A stretch of 8,233 nt of DNA from Mycobacterium sp. (GCA_028706695.1 JAQTVU010000071.1:1-8233); one strand, 5' to 3'; positions 1 to 6,102 are shown, counted from the first letter of the stretch. Numbers and translations are program-made. Notes: generated by a model from the sequence alone, not told the origin.

Positions 1-227
1 AACGCGACCTGGCCAACCTCAAGGAGACGCTGGCGCCGCTGCACACCGACCGGACTCCGTTCGACACCCGCCTCCCGGCGCGCGACGCCAAGGGGGTGAC
101 ATTCGTCAAGCCGCTGCTGGTGGGCGAGGTTCGATACAGCGAGTGGACACCGGATGACCGGCTGCGCCAACCGAGTTGGCGTGGGCTGCGGCCGGACAAG
201 GAACCAGGTGAGGTGGTGCGCGAATGA
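1..227 (+). CDS. ligD: ATP-dependent DNA ligase LigD, C-terminal end (partial)
   Basis: This is the 3' end of a gene that begins upstream of the window; the first whole codon is at base 3, and 74 codons precede the TGA at 225-227. The fragment contains VTFVKPLLVGEVRYSEWT, typical of the OB-fold of ATP-dependent ligases, followed by RQPSWRGLRPDK, which fits ligase motif VI at the C-terminus of LigD. LigD is the ligase, polymerase and end-processing enzyme of bacterial non-homologous end joining and works with Ku. In mycobacterial LigD the ligase domain is C-terminal, which agrees with the protein ending here. Only the OB-fold tail is visible, so a stand-alone LigD-like or LigC-like ligase cannot be fully excluded. 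The next gene converges on it, so the transcript should end in the 131-base gap that follows. Confidence 0.88.
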   Translation, partial: RDLANLKETLAPLHTDRTPFDTRLPARDAKGVTFVKPLLVGEVRYSEWTPDDRLRQPSWRGLRPDKEPGEVVRE

Positions 228-271
228 AATTGGGCGACGTTCCAAGACCCGGCGAGGGGCCGCGGCAGGCC

Positions 272-290
272 GGCGAGGACACGCTTCGCC
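272..290. terminator. possible hairpin terminator between ligD and the convergent flavoprotein gene
   Basis: GGCGAGG (272-278) can pair with CTTCGCC (284-290) around a 5-base loop, giving a 7-bp stem with one G-U pair on the plus-strand RNA. No T tract follows, as is common for putative mycobacterial terminators, so function is uncertain. A weaker 5-bp stem (GCGTC 304-308 with GACGC 319-323) lies just downstream. The gap also holds a 9-base direct repeat, CAAGACCCG, at 243-251 and 294-302. Nothing in 228-358 looks like a gene. Confidence 0.3.
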
Positions 291-358
291 TGTCAAGACC
301 CGTGCGTCTGGATCAGGCGACGCTGAGGTGACCACGAGGTGGCTGGCCCAGGGCGCGC

Positions 359-1600
359 TCAGGCGTTGCTCGGCGCATACGGCGGGGTTCCCACCCCGGC
401 GACCGAGTGGGTGCCCCACGGGGTCTGTTCGACGATCCGCGCCGCTGCGCTGCGTTCGCCCACCGTCAGTGTCGCCGTTCGGGCCTGCTTCAGCGCCTCG
501 CGCGGCGACCGGGACCCGAAAACGATGCCCTGCCAGTGGTAATGGCCGTCGATCGGATCTAGGTGGCCGGTCAACCGGACGCGCACCGGATGGTCGGCGC
601 CGGCTATCGTCAAGGTGGCCGCGCCATCGTAGATTTCCCGGTCCGAGCGCGTGCTCGACGATAGCTCGAACGCCCGCGACACCTGGTTCGCCCGGGCCGG
701 CCCCAGGCATACCCGTTCGTTGAACACCTGTTGGCTGCTGCGCCGCACCTCGATGCGGCTGGCGGCGGCGTCGCGCATGCGTTTGATGCAGTCGGCGACG
801 TAGCGCGCCTGGGCTTCGAAGTCGGGCCCGCCGACGAAAAAGTAGTTGGGGAAGCCGTGCACGGCGACCCCGAAATAGGGCTCCATACCGTCGTGCCAGG
901 CCTGCGCGATGGTGACGCCACCTGCGCCGACGAGGTTCTGCGCGCGGGTTCGATCGCCGACTGCGAACCCGGTGCCATAGACGATGGCGTCGGCGTAGTG
1001 GTCGACGCCATCGACGGTGCGGAGGCCCGACGGGGTGAGGGTGCTGATCGCCGGGACCACCGGCCGGGGCCCGGGCTGCGCCGGTTCGCCGGCCGCCGCC
1101 GGCCGGATGCGGCGGCGCAGCCAGCGTGCGACCCGGGTCGACGGTCGCGGCAACTCGGGCATGAACCGGCGGGGCGGGTGGGCGAAGACGACGACCGAGG
1201 CCGCCCGGGTCAGCCGGGCGATGTGGTGGCCCGCCGCGGCGTCGCCGCCGACGACGGCGATGCGCCTGCCGGTGGCATCGAAAGTCGGGTCCCACCTCGC
1301 CGCGGGAAACGACACGCCGCGGAAGGCGTCGCGCCCGGGCAGATCCGGTGTCCAAGGAACGACCGGCGGCCGGTGGGCCGCCACGACGACGCGGCCCCGC
1401 AACGTCTCGCCGGTGACGCTGCGCAGCGTCCAGGTGTCGGTGTCGTCGTCGAACACCGACCTGGCGACATCGCCCAGGACCAGGTCGCCCAGGACCAGGG
1501 CGTCGCTGACACCGGCAGCCGTCAGCTGGGCGGCGACGGCCCGGCCGGGGGCACCCGCACCGACGACGACGAGATCATGCACGGCCTCGGCGGGCGTCAC
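359..1600 (-). CDS. atypical FAD-dependent monooxygenase-like flavoprotein with C-terminal DUF4873-like domain
   Basis: A 413-residue protein if the GTG at 1600-1598 is the start. That GTG overlaps the TGA of the upstream gene as GTGA, just before the first beta strand. Residues 11-19 (VVVGAGAPG) form an FAD-binding GxGxxG loop; 114-124 form a second nucleotide-binding loop; 203-215 (ADAIVYGTGF...) and 240-259 (EPYFGVAVHGFPNYFFVGGP) match conserved parts of flavin monooxygenases of the Baeyer-Villiger/FMO type. Residues about 318-408 (YDGAATLTI...VRVRLTGH...YHWQGIV...TPWGTHSVAGVG) resemble DUF4873, which I recall being fused to such enzymes in mycobacteria. Oddities: the segment after the first Rossmann strand that normally carries GGTW is missing; the fingerprint FxGxxxHxxxW reads with Pro99 in place of His; the second loop has Asp120 instead of Gly; and LVLGD is duplicated at 37-46. 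It may be a reductase-like partner of the diiron oxygenase, a divergent oxygenase, or a decaying gene. I recall the M. tuberculosis counterpart as Rv0943c, annotated shorter. A GTG seven codons upstream (1621) is an alternative start. Confidence 0.8.
   Translation of the reverse strand: MTPAEAVHDLVVVGAGAPGRAVAAQLTAAGVSDALVLGDLVLGDVARSVFDDDTDTWTLRSVTGETLRGRVVVAAHRPPVVPWTPDLPGRDAFRGVSFPAARWDPTFDATGRRIAVVGGDAAAGHHIARLTRAASVVVFAHPPRRFMPELPRPSTRVARWLRRRIRPAAAGEPAQPGPRPVVPAISTLTPSGLRTVDGVDHYADAIVYGTGFAVGDRTRAQNLVGAGGVTIAQAWHDGMEPYFGVAVHGFPNYFFVGGPDFEAQARYVADCIKRMRDAAASRIEVRRSSQQVFNERVCLGPARANQVSRAFELSSSTRSDREIYDGAATLTIAGADHPVRVRLTGHLDPIDGHYHWQGIVFGSRSPREALKQARTATLTVGERSAAARIVEQTPWGTHSVAGVGTPPYAPSNA
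1471..1500. repeat. 15-bp tandem duplication inside the flavoprotein gene
   Basis: CGCCCAGGACCAGGT (1471-1485) is followed directly by CGCCCAGGACCAGGG (1486-1500); 14 of 15 bases are identical. On the minus strand this encodes LVLGD twice (residues 37-46), in frame, at the end of the second beta strand of the FAD-binding fold. It looks like a recent replication-slippage duplication. Confidence 0.9.
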
Positions 1601-2502
1601 AGAAACCTGCTGCGCTTCCACCCCCGGCGCGCGATCGGCCCGAGCAAGCCGATTTGGGTCAGAAACGCCGCCAGCGGGGCGAATCCGGCGACCTGCATCT
1701 CTCGGCGATGCGGGCTGGTCAGCGCCAGGTGCCGGGCCCGCTCGACGTCCAGGCCGGTCCGAGCGTAGGGAACGGGATTGCTGAACAGGTAGTTGAAGAA
1801 GTAGCCGCCGAGCCCGTTGATGTTGGCGACCAGCCATCGGTTGAGGCGCGGCATCTCGGCGACCCGCTTGCGCGCGCCGTCGCGGGCGAACTGGATATGG
1901 CGGGCTTCCTCGGTGACGTGAATCCGCATCAGCCGCTGGACGATCGGCTGCAGCTCCGGGTCATCCATCATCTGCCGTTGCAGCGAGTCGAAGATCTCCT
2001 CGCCGATCAGCGCGGCCACCCACAGCGTCGCGCCGCGCTGGAAGGCCAACGGCAGGGTGTTGACGATCATCCGGTGCAACCGCCGGGGCTGCACGGGCTT
2101 GGCGCCGATGCGCTCGATGACCTTGCCGAACATCACCATGTGACGGGTCTCGTCGCCCAGCTCGGTCAGCTTGTAGTGCGTCGACCTGCTGGTGGGGTCC
2201 TCATGCAGGATGGTCCGCAGCAAGGACTGATTGAGCACGTTCTCGAACCAGATGCCGGCCGACAACGAGTTGACCAGCTCGTGGCGGGACAGCTCGATCT
2301 GTTGCCGGCGGGTCATCTCGTCCCACATCGGCGTGCCGTACAGGGACACCAGTCGAGGTGGCAGGTAGAACTTGTCAGGGTCCAACGGCGCGTCCCAGTC
2401 GATGTCGACCACGGGTTCGTAGGACTTCTTGACCGAACCTTTCAGCAAGCGCTCGGAGAACTCTTCGCGACTCGGCCCAGCTGGTTTCACGGCGGCGGTC
2501 AT
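1597..2502 (-). CDS. AurF-family diiron oxygenase (p-aminobenzoate N-oxygenase-like)
   Basis: A 301-residue all-helical, ferritin-like protein. The likely metal ligands match the AurF pattern: Glu87 (WFENV), Glu118 and His121 (DETRH), Glu168 or Glu169 (IGEEIF), then His195, Glu199 and His202 in HVTEEARH. The seventh ligand His195 and the 30-residue spacing of paired glutamates are the features that set AurF-type N-oxygenases apart from simple ferritin-like proteins. Family members oxidise amines or other substrates using a diiron centre and O2; the substrate here cannot be read from sequence. The ATG at 2502 is chosen because AAAGG lies 5 bases before it. The open frame continues upstream to 2619, but that part has no family-like sequence and runs through a good promoter. 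The gene is first in an operon with the flavoprotein, whose GTG start overlaps this TGA. Family assignment is firm; a catalytic role is inferred from the intact ligands. Confidence 0.87.
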   Translation of the reverse strand: MTAAVKPAGPSREEFSERLLKGSVKKSYEPVVDIDWDAPLDPDKFYLPPRLVSLYGTPMWDEMTRRQQIELSRHELVNSLSAGIWFENVLNQSLLRTILHEDPTSRSTHYKLTELGDETRHMVMFGKVIERIGAKPVQPRRLHRMIVNTLPLAFQRGATLWVAALIGEEIFDSLQRQMMDDPELQPIVQRLMRIHVTEEARHIQFARDGARKRVAEMPRLNRWLVANINGLGGYFFNYLFSNPVPYARTGLDVERARHLALTSPHRREMQVAGFAPLAAFLTQIGLLGPIARRGWKRSRFL

Positions 2503-2530
2503 CACTGCCTTTCCCTTCGGTGTTTGACGA

Positions 2531-2559
2531 CGGATAGGGAGGTCGCAACAGGTAGTCAA
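2531..2559 (-). promoter_or_regulatory. putative promoter of the diiron oxygenase operon
   Basis: On the minus strand TTGACT (2559-2554) is a 5/6 match to the -35 consensus. It is followed after exactly 17 bases by TATCCG (2536-2531), a weaker -10. Transcription would start near 2524, leaving a leader of about 22 bases that contains the AAAGG ribosome site before the ATG at 2502. Confidence 0.45.
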
Positions 2560-2571
2560 TACCCATGGTAT
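2559..2571. promoter_or_regulatory. operator-like inverted repeat in the divergent control region
   Basis: ATACC-CAT-GGTAT is a perfect 5-bp inverted repeat with a 3-base centre. It abuts the -35 box of the diiron oxygenase promoter. An overlapping arrangement pairs TACCC with GGGTA (2560-2564 and 2573-2577). The position suggests a binding site for a repressor that could control the operon on either side, but no regulator gene is in the window and a 5-bp half-site can arise by chance. Confidence 0.3.
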
Positions 2572-2642
2572 CGGGTACTTGGGGTTCCCGACTAGGCGGT
2601 TGAGGATTGGATTCGGCAATCTTGCCTAAGCCACGACGCGTC

Positions 2643-2647
2643 AGGAG
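2643..2647 (+). promoter_or_regulatory. Shine-Dalgarno site that fixes the cobF start
   Basis: AGGAG lies 7 bases before a TTG at 2655-2657. This is the strongest ribosome site in the divergent region. It favours the TTG at 2655 over an in-frame TTG at 2607, which has only a poorly spaced GAGG. Confidence 0.65.
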
Positions 2648-2654
2648 AAGTCTT

Positions 2655-3410
2655 TTGGGCCGACATATTCACGTCATCGGCATCGGCGCCGGGGACCCCG
2701 ACTACGTGACGATGCAGGCGATCGGGGCGCTCAACGACACGCAGGTCTTCTTCGCGATGGACAAAGGCGAACAGAAAGGCGACCTGGTGGCGCTGCGGCG
2801 GGAGATCTGCGCCAGGTTCATCCGTGAGCCGGGTTACCGCTTCGTCGAGCTGCCCGACCCGAAACGCTCGACGGAGCCCGAGTACCGCGGGGCGGTTTCG
2901 GACTGGCACGCCGCGCGCACCCGGATCTGGTCGACGGCCATCGCCGAGGAGCTCGGTGACGACGGTGTGGGCGCCTTCCTCGCCTGGGGGGACCCGTCCC
3001 TGTACGACAGCACGTTGCGCATCCTGGATGCCGTCGCGGCCGAAGTCGAGTTCACCTTCGACGTCATCCCGGGGATCACCGCGGTGCAGGCGCTGACGGC
3101 CCGGCACCGCATCCCGCTCAACGAAGTCGGCGAGCCGGTGCTGATCACCACCGGCAGGCGGCTGCGCGCGCACGGCGGGTTCGGTTCGGCCGGCCGATCC
3201 GTCGTCGTGCTGCTCGACGCCGACTGCTCCTTTCAAATGTGTCCCGCCGGCACCCGGATCTGGTGGGGCGCCTACCTGGGCACCGAAGACGAGTTGCTGG
3301 TGGCCGGCGCCGTCGGCGAAGTGGGGCCCCGGATCGTGGAGTTGCGCGCCGAAGCCCGGGCCCGGCACGGCTGGATCATGGACACCTATTTGCTCAGAAC
3401 GGCAGACTGA
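2655..3410 (+). CDS. cobF: precorrin-6A synthase (deacetylating) CobF
   Basis: CobF uses S-adenosylmethionine to methylate precorrin-5 at C-1 with release of the extruded acetyl unit as acetate, giving precorrin-6A in the aerobic, late-cobalt route to vitamin B12. With the TTG start the protein has 251 residues, the usual size, and begins directly before the first beta strand (HIHVIGIGAGDPD). The glycine-rich SAM site is at 9-15 (GIGAGDP). The tetrapyrrole-methylase motifs follow: AWGDPSLYDST (110-120) and VIPGITAVQAL (137-147), then a Thr-Gly-Arg segment at 166-168. The tryptophan-rich region DWHAARTRIW (83-92) fits CobF better than other cobalamin methylases. No cobalamin riboswitch is visible upstream. 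It is followed after only 4 bases by fpg, so the two are probably co-transcribed. No other cobalamin gene is in the window. I recall that the M. tuberculosis complex lacks cobF at this locus. Confidence 0.9.
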   Translation: MGRHIHVIGIGAGDPDYVTMQAIGALNDTQVFFAMDKGEQKGDLVALRREICARFIREPGYRFVELPDPKRSTEPEYRGAVSDWHAARTRIWSTAIAEELGDDGVGAFLAWGDPSLYDSTLRILDAVAAEVEFTFDVIPGITAVQALTARHRIPLNEVGEPVLITTGRRLRAHGGFGSAGRSVVVLLDADCSFQMCPAGTRIWWGAYLGTEDELLVAGAVGEVGPRIVELRAEARARHGWIMDTYLLRTAD

Positions 3411-3414
3411 ACGA

Positions 3415-4278
3415 GTGCCCGAACTGCCCGAGGTCGAGGCGCTGGTCGACCATCTGCGGCGCAACGCCGCCGGCCTGACGGTAGGTCGCGTCGATGTCGC
3501 CGCGCTGTCCGTGTTGAAGACGTTCGATCCGCCGATCGACGCGCTGCACGGGCAACCGATCCTCGGCGCCGGCCGCTGGGGCAAGTATCTGGGCCTGCGC
3601 GCCGGGGACCTCTTCCTGATCGCGCACCTGTCACGGGCGGGCTGGCTGCGGTGGTCGGACAGGTTGGGCGCGGCGCCGCGGCGACCGGGCAAGGGACCGA
3701 TCGCGCTGCGCGTGCACCTGGGGGTCCCGGGCGACGCGCCCGGCTTCGACCTGACGGAGGCCGGGACGCAGAAGCGGCTGGCGGTGTGGCTGGTCGACGA
3801 TCCCCGGCAGGTGCCGGGGATCGCCGCCCTCGGCCCAGACGCCCTCGAGGTCAGCACCGATGACCTGGCCGGGTTGCTGGCCGGCAATCCGGGCCGGATC
3901 AAGACCGTCCTCACCGACCAGACGGTTATCGCCGGTATCGGCAACGCCTACAGCGACGAAATACTGCATGTCGCCAAGATCTCGCCGTTCGCCACGGCGG
4001 GGAAGTTGTCGGGCGAACAGCTCGCCGCTTTGCACGACGCGATGGCGTCGGTGCTGACGGACGCGGTGAGCCGATCCGTCGGTCAGGGCGCGGCGACGCT
4101 CAAGGGGGAGAAGCGTTCCGGGTTACGGGTGCACGCGCGCACCGGACTGCCGTGCCCGATATGCGGCGACACCGTGCGAGAAGTCTCCTTCGCGGACAAG
4201 TCGTTCCAGTACTGTCCGAGGTGTCAGACCGGCGGCAAGGTGCTGGCCGACCGGCGCATGTCGCGGCTGCTCAAGTAG
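3415..4278 (+). CDS. Fpg/Nei-family DNA glycosylase/AP lyase
   Basis: A 287-residue base-excision enzyme of the Fpg/Nei superfamily. The GTG start is certain in practice, because the new N-terminus MPELPEVE supplies the catalytic Pro2 and Glu3. Lys57 (GKY) matches the conserved lysine; the helix-two-turn-helix is at about 171-187 (VIAGIGNAYSDEILHVA) with Asn177. A C-terminal zinc finger uses Cys247, Cys250, Cys267 and Cys270. Differences from classical Fpg: the zinc-finger arginine is Lys262 (DKSFQYC), and the loop that normally has HLGMSG reads HLSRAGW (71-77), losing the intercalating Met. Substrate choice may therefore differ from 8-oxoguanine. It starts 4 bases after cobF with only a weak ribosome site, which suggests translational coupling. 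I recall the M. tuberculosis counterpart (Rv0944, Fpg2) as a truncated, inactive protein; this copy is full length. Confidence 0.9.
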   Translation: MPELPEVEALVDHLRRNAAGLTVGRVDVAALSVLKTFDPPIDALHGQPILGAGRWGKYLGLRAGDLFLIAHLSRAGWLRWSDRLGAAPRRPGKGPIALRVHLGVPGDAPGFDLTEAGTQKRLAVWLVDDPRQVPGIAALGPDALEVSTDDLAGLLAGNPGRIKTVLTDQTVIAGIGNAYSDEILHVAKISPFATAGKLSGEQLAALHDAMASVLTDAVSRSVGQGAATLKGEKRSGLRVHARTGLPCPICGDTVREVSFADKSFQYCPRCQTGGKVLADRRMSRLLK

Positions 4279-4329
4279 CCGATGGCGCGTTCCTTGCCGC
4301 CGAGGGCCGGGTGTGGCGCGCTGGGCCCG

Positions 4330-4377
4330 TCGCAATGTCCCGCTCGACGTCCGGCTCGATGTCCGGCTGAGCGTCCC
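4330..4377. repeat. degenerate 12-bp tandem repeat between fpg and pgi
   Basis: Two near-identical units, GCTCGACGTCCG (4342-4353) and GCTCGATGTCCG (4354-4365), are flanked by weaker copies at 4330-4341 (ending ATGTCCC) and 4366-4377 (GCTGAGCGTCCC). The period is 12. It lies in noncoding sequence between two convergent genes. Confidence 0.6.
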
Positions 4378-4393
4378 CGGGCCGTATGCGAGT

Positions 4394-4409
4394 GGCGACT
4401 ACGGTCGCC
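4394..4409 (+). terminator. UNCG-tetraloop hairpin downstream of cobF-fpg
   Basis: GGCGAC (4394-4399) and GTCGCC (4404-4409) form a perfect 6-bp stem around TACG. On the plus-strand RNA this is C(UACG)G, a member of the very stable UNCG tetraloop class; the minus-strand RNA would have an ordinary CGUA loop. It lies 116 bases after the fpg stop and 22 bases from the convergent pgi stop. No U tract follows, so it is either a T-less terminator or an RNA 3'-end stabiliser. Confidence 0.45.
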
Positions 4410-4431
4410 GACGCGGGGCGCGAGGGGCACG

Positions 4432-6096
4432 TCAGCCGATGCGTCCCCGTGCGGTGCGGTAGCGGCGCACCAGCGCATCGGTTGAGCTGTCGGACTGCGG
4501 CACGGGGGAGCCGTCGGCGGTTAGCACCGGCAGCAACGCCTTGGCCTGCGTCTTGCCCAACTCCACCCCCCATTGGTCGAACGAGTCGATGCCCCAGACG
4601 ACGCCCTCGGTGAAGACCTGATGTTCATAGAGCGCGACCAACTGGCCCAGCACCGACGGGGTGAGCCGGTCGGCCAGGATCGAGGTCGACGGCCGGTTGC
4701 CGGGCATCACCTTGTGCGGCACGACGTCGGCGGGGGTGCCCTCGGCGGCGATTTCCTCGGCGGTCTTGCCGAACGCCAGCACCTGGGTCTGGGCGAAGAA
4801 GTTGCTCATCAACAAGTCGTGCATGCTGCCGGCGCCGTCGAAGGTGGGCAGGTCGTCCAGCGGTTGGCTGAAGCCGATGAAGTCGGCGGGCACCATCCGG
4901 GTGCCCTGGTGCAGCAACTGGTAGAAGGCGTGCTGGCCGTTGGTTCCCGGCTCGCCCCAATAGATTTCGCCCGTATCGGTGGTGACGGGCGCACCGTCGG
5001 CGCGTGTCGACTTGCCGTTGGACTCCATGGTCAGCTGTTGCAGATAAGCCGCAAAGCGCGACAGGTCATTGGAATACGGCAGCACCGCACGTGATTGCGC
5101 GCCCATGAAATTGGAGTACCACAGCTCGATCAGCCCGAGCAGGACAGGCGCGTTGGATTCCAGTGGCGCGGTCTTGAAATGCTGGTCTAGGATATGGAAT
5201 CCGGACAAGAAGTCGGCGAAATTGTCTCGGCCGATGGCGGCCATCACCGACAGCCCGATCGCCGAGTCGACCGAATAACGTCCGCCGACCCAATCCCAGA
5301 AGCCGAACATGTTGTCGGTGTCGATGCCGAAGTCGTCGACCAGCCGTTTGTTGGTGGAGACGGCCACGAAATGCTTGGCCACCGCCGAATCGCCGAGGGC
5401 GTCGGTCAGCCAGCGGCGCGCGGCGGTCGCGTTGGTCAACGTCTCCAGCGTGGTGAACGTCTTCGATGCCACGATGAAAAGCGTTGTGGCGGGGGTTAAG
5501 TCGGCCAGCTTCGCGGTGAGGTCGGCGGGGTCGACGTTGGAGATGAAGCGCGCCGAGATGCCGGCGTCCATGTAGTGGCGCAGCGCCTGGTACACCATCA
5601 CCGGTCCCAGGTCTGACCCGCCGATGCCGATGTTGACGACGGCGGTGATCCGCTCGCCGGTGGCCCCGGTCCATTCGCCGCTGCGCAGCCGATCGGTGAA
5701 GTCGCCCATGGCGTCGAGCACGGCGTGCACGTCGGCGACGACGTCCTGGCCGTCGACGACCAGTTCGGCGTCACGCGGCAGCCGCAGCGCGGTGTGCAAC
5801 ACCGCGCGGTCCTCGGAGGTGTTGATGTGTGCGCCGGAGAACATCTGGTCGCGGCGCTCCTCGAGGTGGGCCACGCGGGCTAACTCCACCAGCAACTGCA
5901 GCGTCTCCCGGGTGACCCGGTGCTTGCTGTAGTCGATGTAGAGGTCGCCGACCGTCACCGTGAATGCGCGCCCACGATCGGGGTCATCGTCGAACAGCTC
6001 GCGAAGATGTGTCCTGCCGATCTGTTCGTGATGCCTGCGCAGGGCGTCCCATGCCGGGCTGGCGGTGATGTCGGGAATGATTTGCGCGGAGGTCAT
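4432..6096 (-). CDS. pgi: glucose-6-phosphate isomerase
   Basis: Cytosolic enzyme that interconverts glucose 6-phosphate and fructose 6-phosphate in glycolysis and gluconeogenesis. The 554-residue length is normal for the long bacterial/eukaryotic PGI type. Phosphate-site sequence VNIGIGGSDLGP is at 154-165, and the SKT phosphate loop at 211-213. The two family signatures are VGGRYSVDSAIGLS (270-283) and GIDSFDQWGVELGK (502-515). Catalytic candidates are Glu358 (MESNGK), His389 (GQHAFYQL) and Lys515. The start at 6096 is well placed before the SPAWDAL region found near the N-terminus of PGIs. No clear Shine-Dalgarno is present, and a TAGGGT box sits 6 bases upstream (see promoter entry). It lies 121 bases after the chorismate mutase gene on the same strand and converges on fpg; the short-chain dehydrogenase gene that I recall next to pgi in M. 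tuberculosis is absent. Confidence 0.97.
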   Translation of the reverse strand: MTSAQIIPDITASPAWDALRRHHEQIGRTHLRELFDDDPDRGRAFTVTVGDLYIDYSKHRVTRETLQLLVELARVAHLEERRDQMFSGAHINTSEDRAVLHTALRLPRDAELVVDGQDVVADVHAVLDAMGDFTDRLRSGEWTGATGERITAVVNIGIGGSDLGPVMVYQALRHYMDAGISARFISNVDPADLTAKLADLTPATTLFIVASKTFTTLETLTNATAARRWLTDALGDSAVAKHFVAVSTNKRLVDDFGIDTDNMFGFWDWVGGRYSVDSAIGLSVMAAIGRDNFADFLSGFHILDQHFKTAPLESNAPVLLGLIELWYSNFMGAQSRAVLPYSNDLSRFAAYLQQLTMESNGKSTRADGAPVTTDTGEIYWGEPGTNGQHAFYQLLHQGTRMVPADFIGFSQPLDDLPTFDGAGSMHDLLMSNFFAQTQVLAFGKTAEEIAAEGTPADVVPHKVMPGNRPSTSILADRLTPSVLGQLVALYEHQVFTEGVVWGIDSFDQWGVELGKTQAKALLPVLTADGSPVPQSDSSTDALVRRYRTARGRIG

Positions 6097-6102
6097 GCCT
6101 CG

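Noticed and set aside
1601..1837. N-terminal extension of the flavoprotein by 79 codons
   Set aside because: The extension overlaps the diiron oxygenase coding sequence and is basic, Arg/Pro-rich and unlike any flavoprotein. The GTGA overlap at 1597-1600 gives a start just before the first beta strand.
1654..2595. A 313-codon plus-strand open frame opposite the diiron oxygenase gene, and a 345-codon one at 731-1768 opposite the flavoprotein gene
   Set aside because: Both are mirror frames of well-supported genes. They show no recognisable domain and no ribosome site that would distinguish them.
2503..2654. Cobalamin riboswitch upstream of cobF
   Set aside because: The region is only 152 bases and lacks a recognisable B12 box or the conserved multi-helix layout.
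2607..2654. Upstream TTG (2607) as the cobF start, adding 16 residues
   Set aside because: The added residues are basic and not typical of CobF, and the ribosome site is poor. AGGAG at 2643-2647 with 7-base spacing points to the TTG at 2655.
2592..3944. A 450-codon open frame on the minus strand, antisense to cobF and most of the glycosylase gene
   Set aside because: Its protein is low-complexity and rich in Arg, Pro and Gly with no family motif, while the opposite strand encodes two proteins with full motif sets. Long antisense frames are expected at this GC content.
4271..4431. Frameshifted C-terminal extension of pgi into the repeat-bearing gap
   Set aside because: Pgi has its normal length and complete signatures ending at 4432, so no missing part needs explaining. 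The acidic repeat frame is different and has no independent support.
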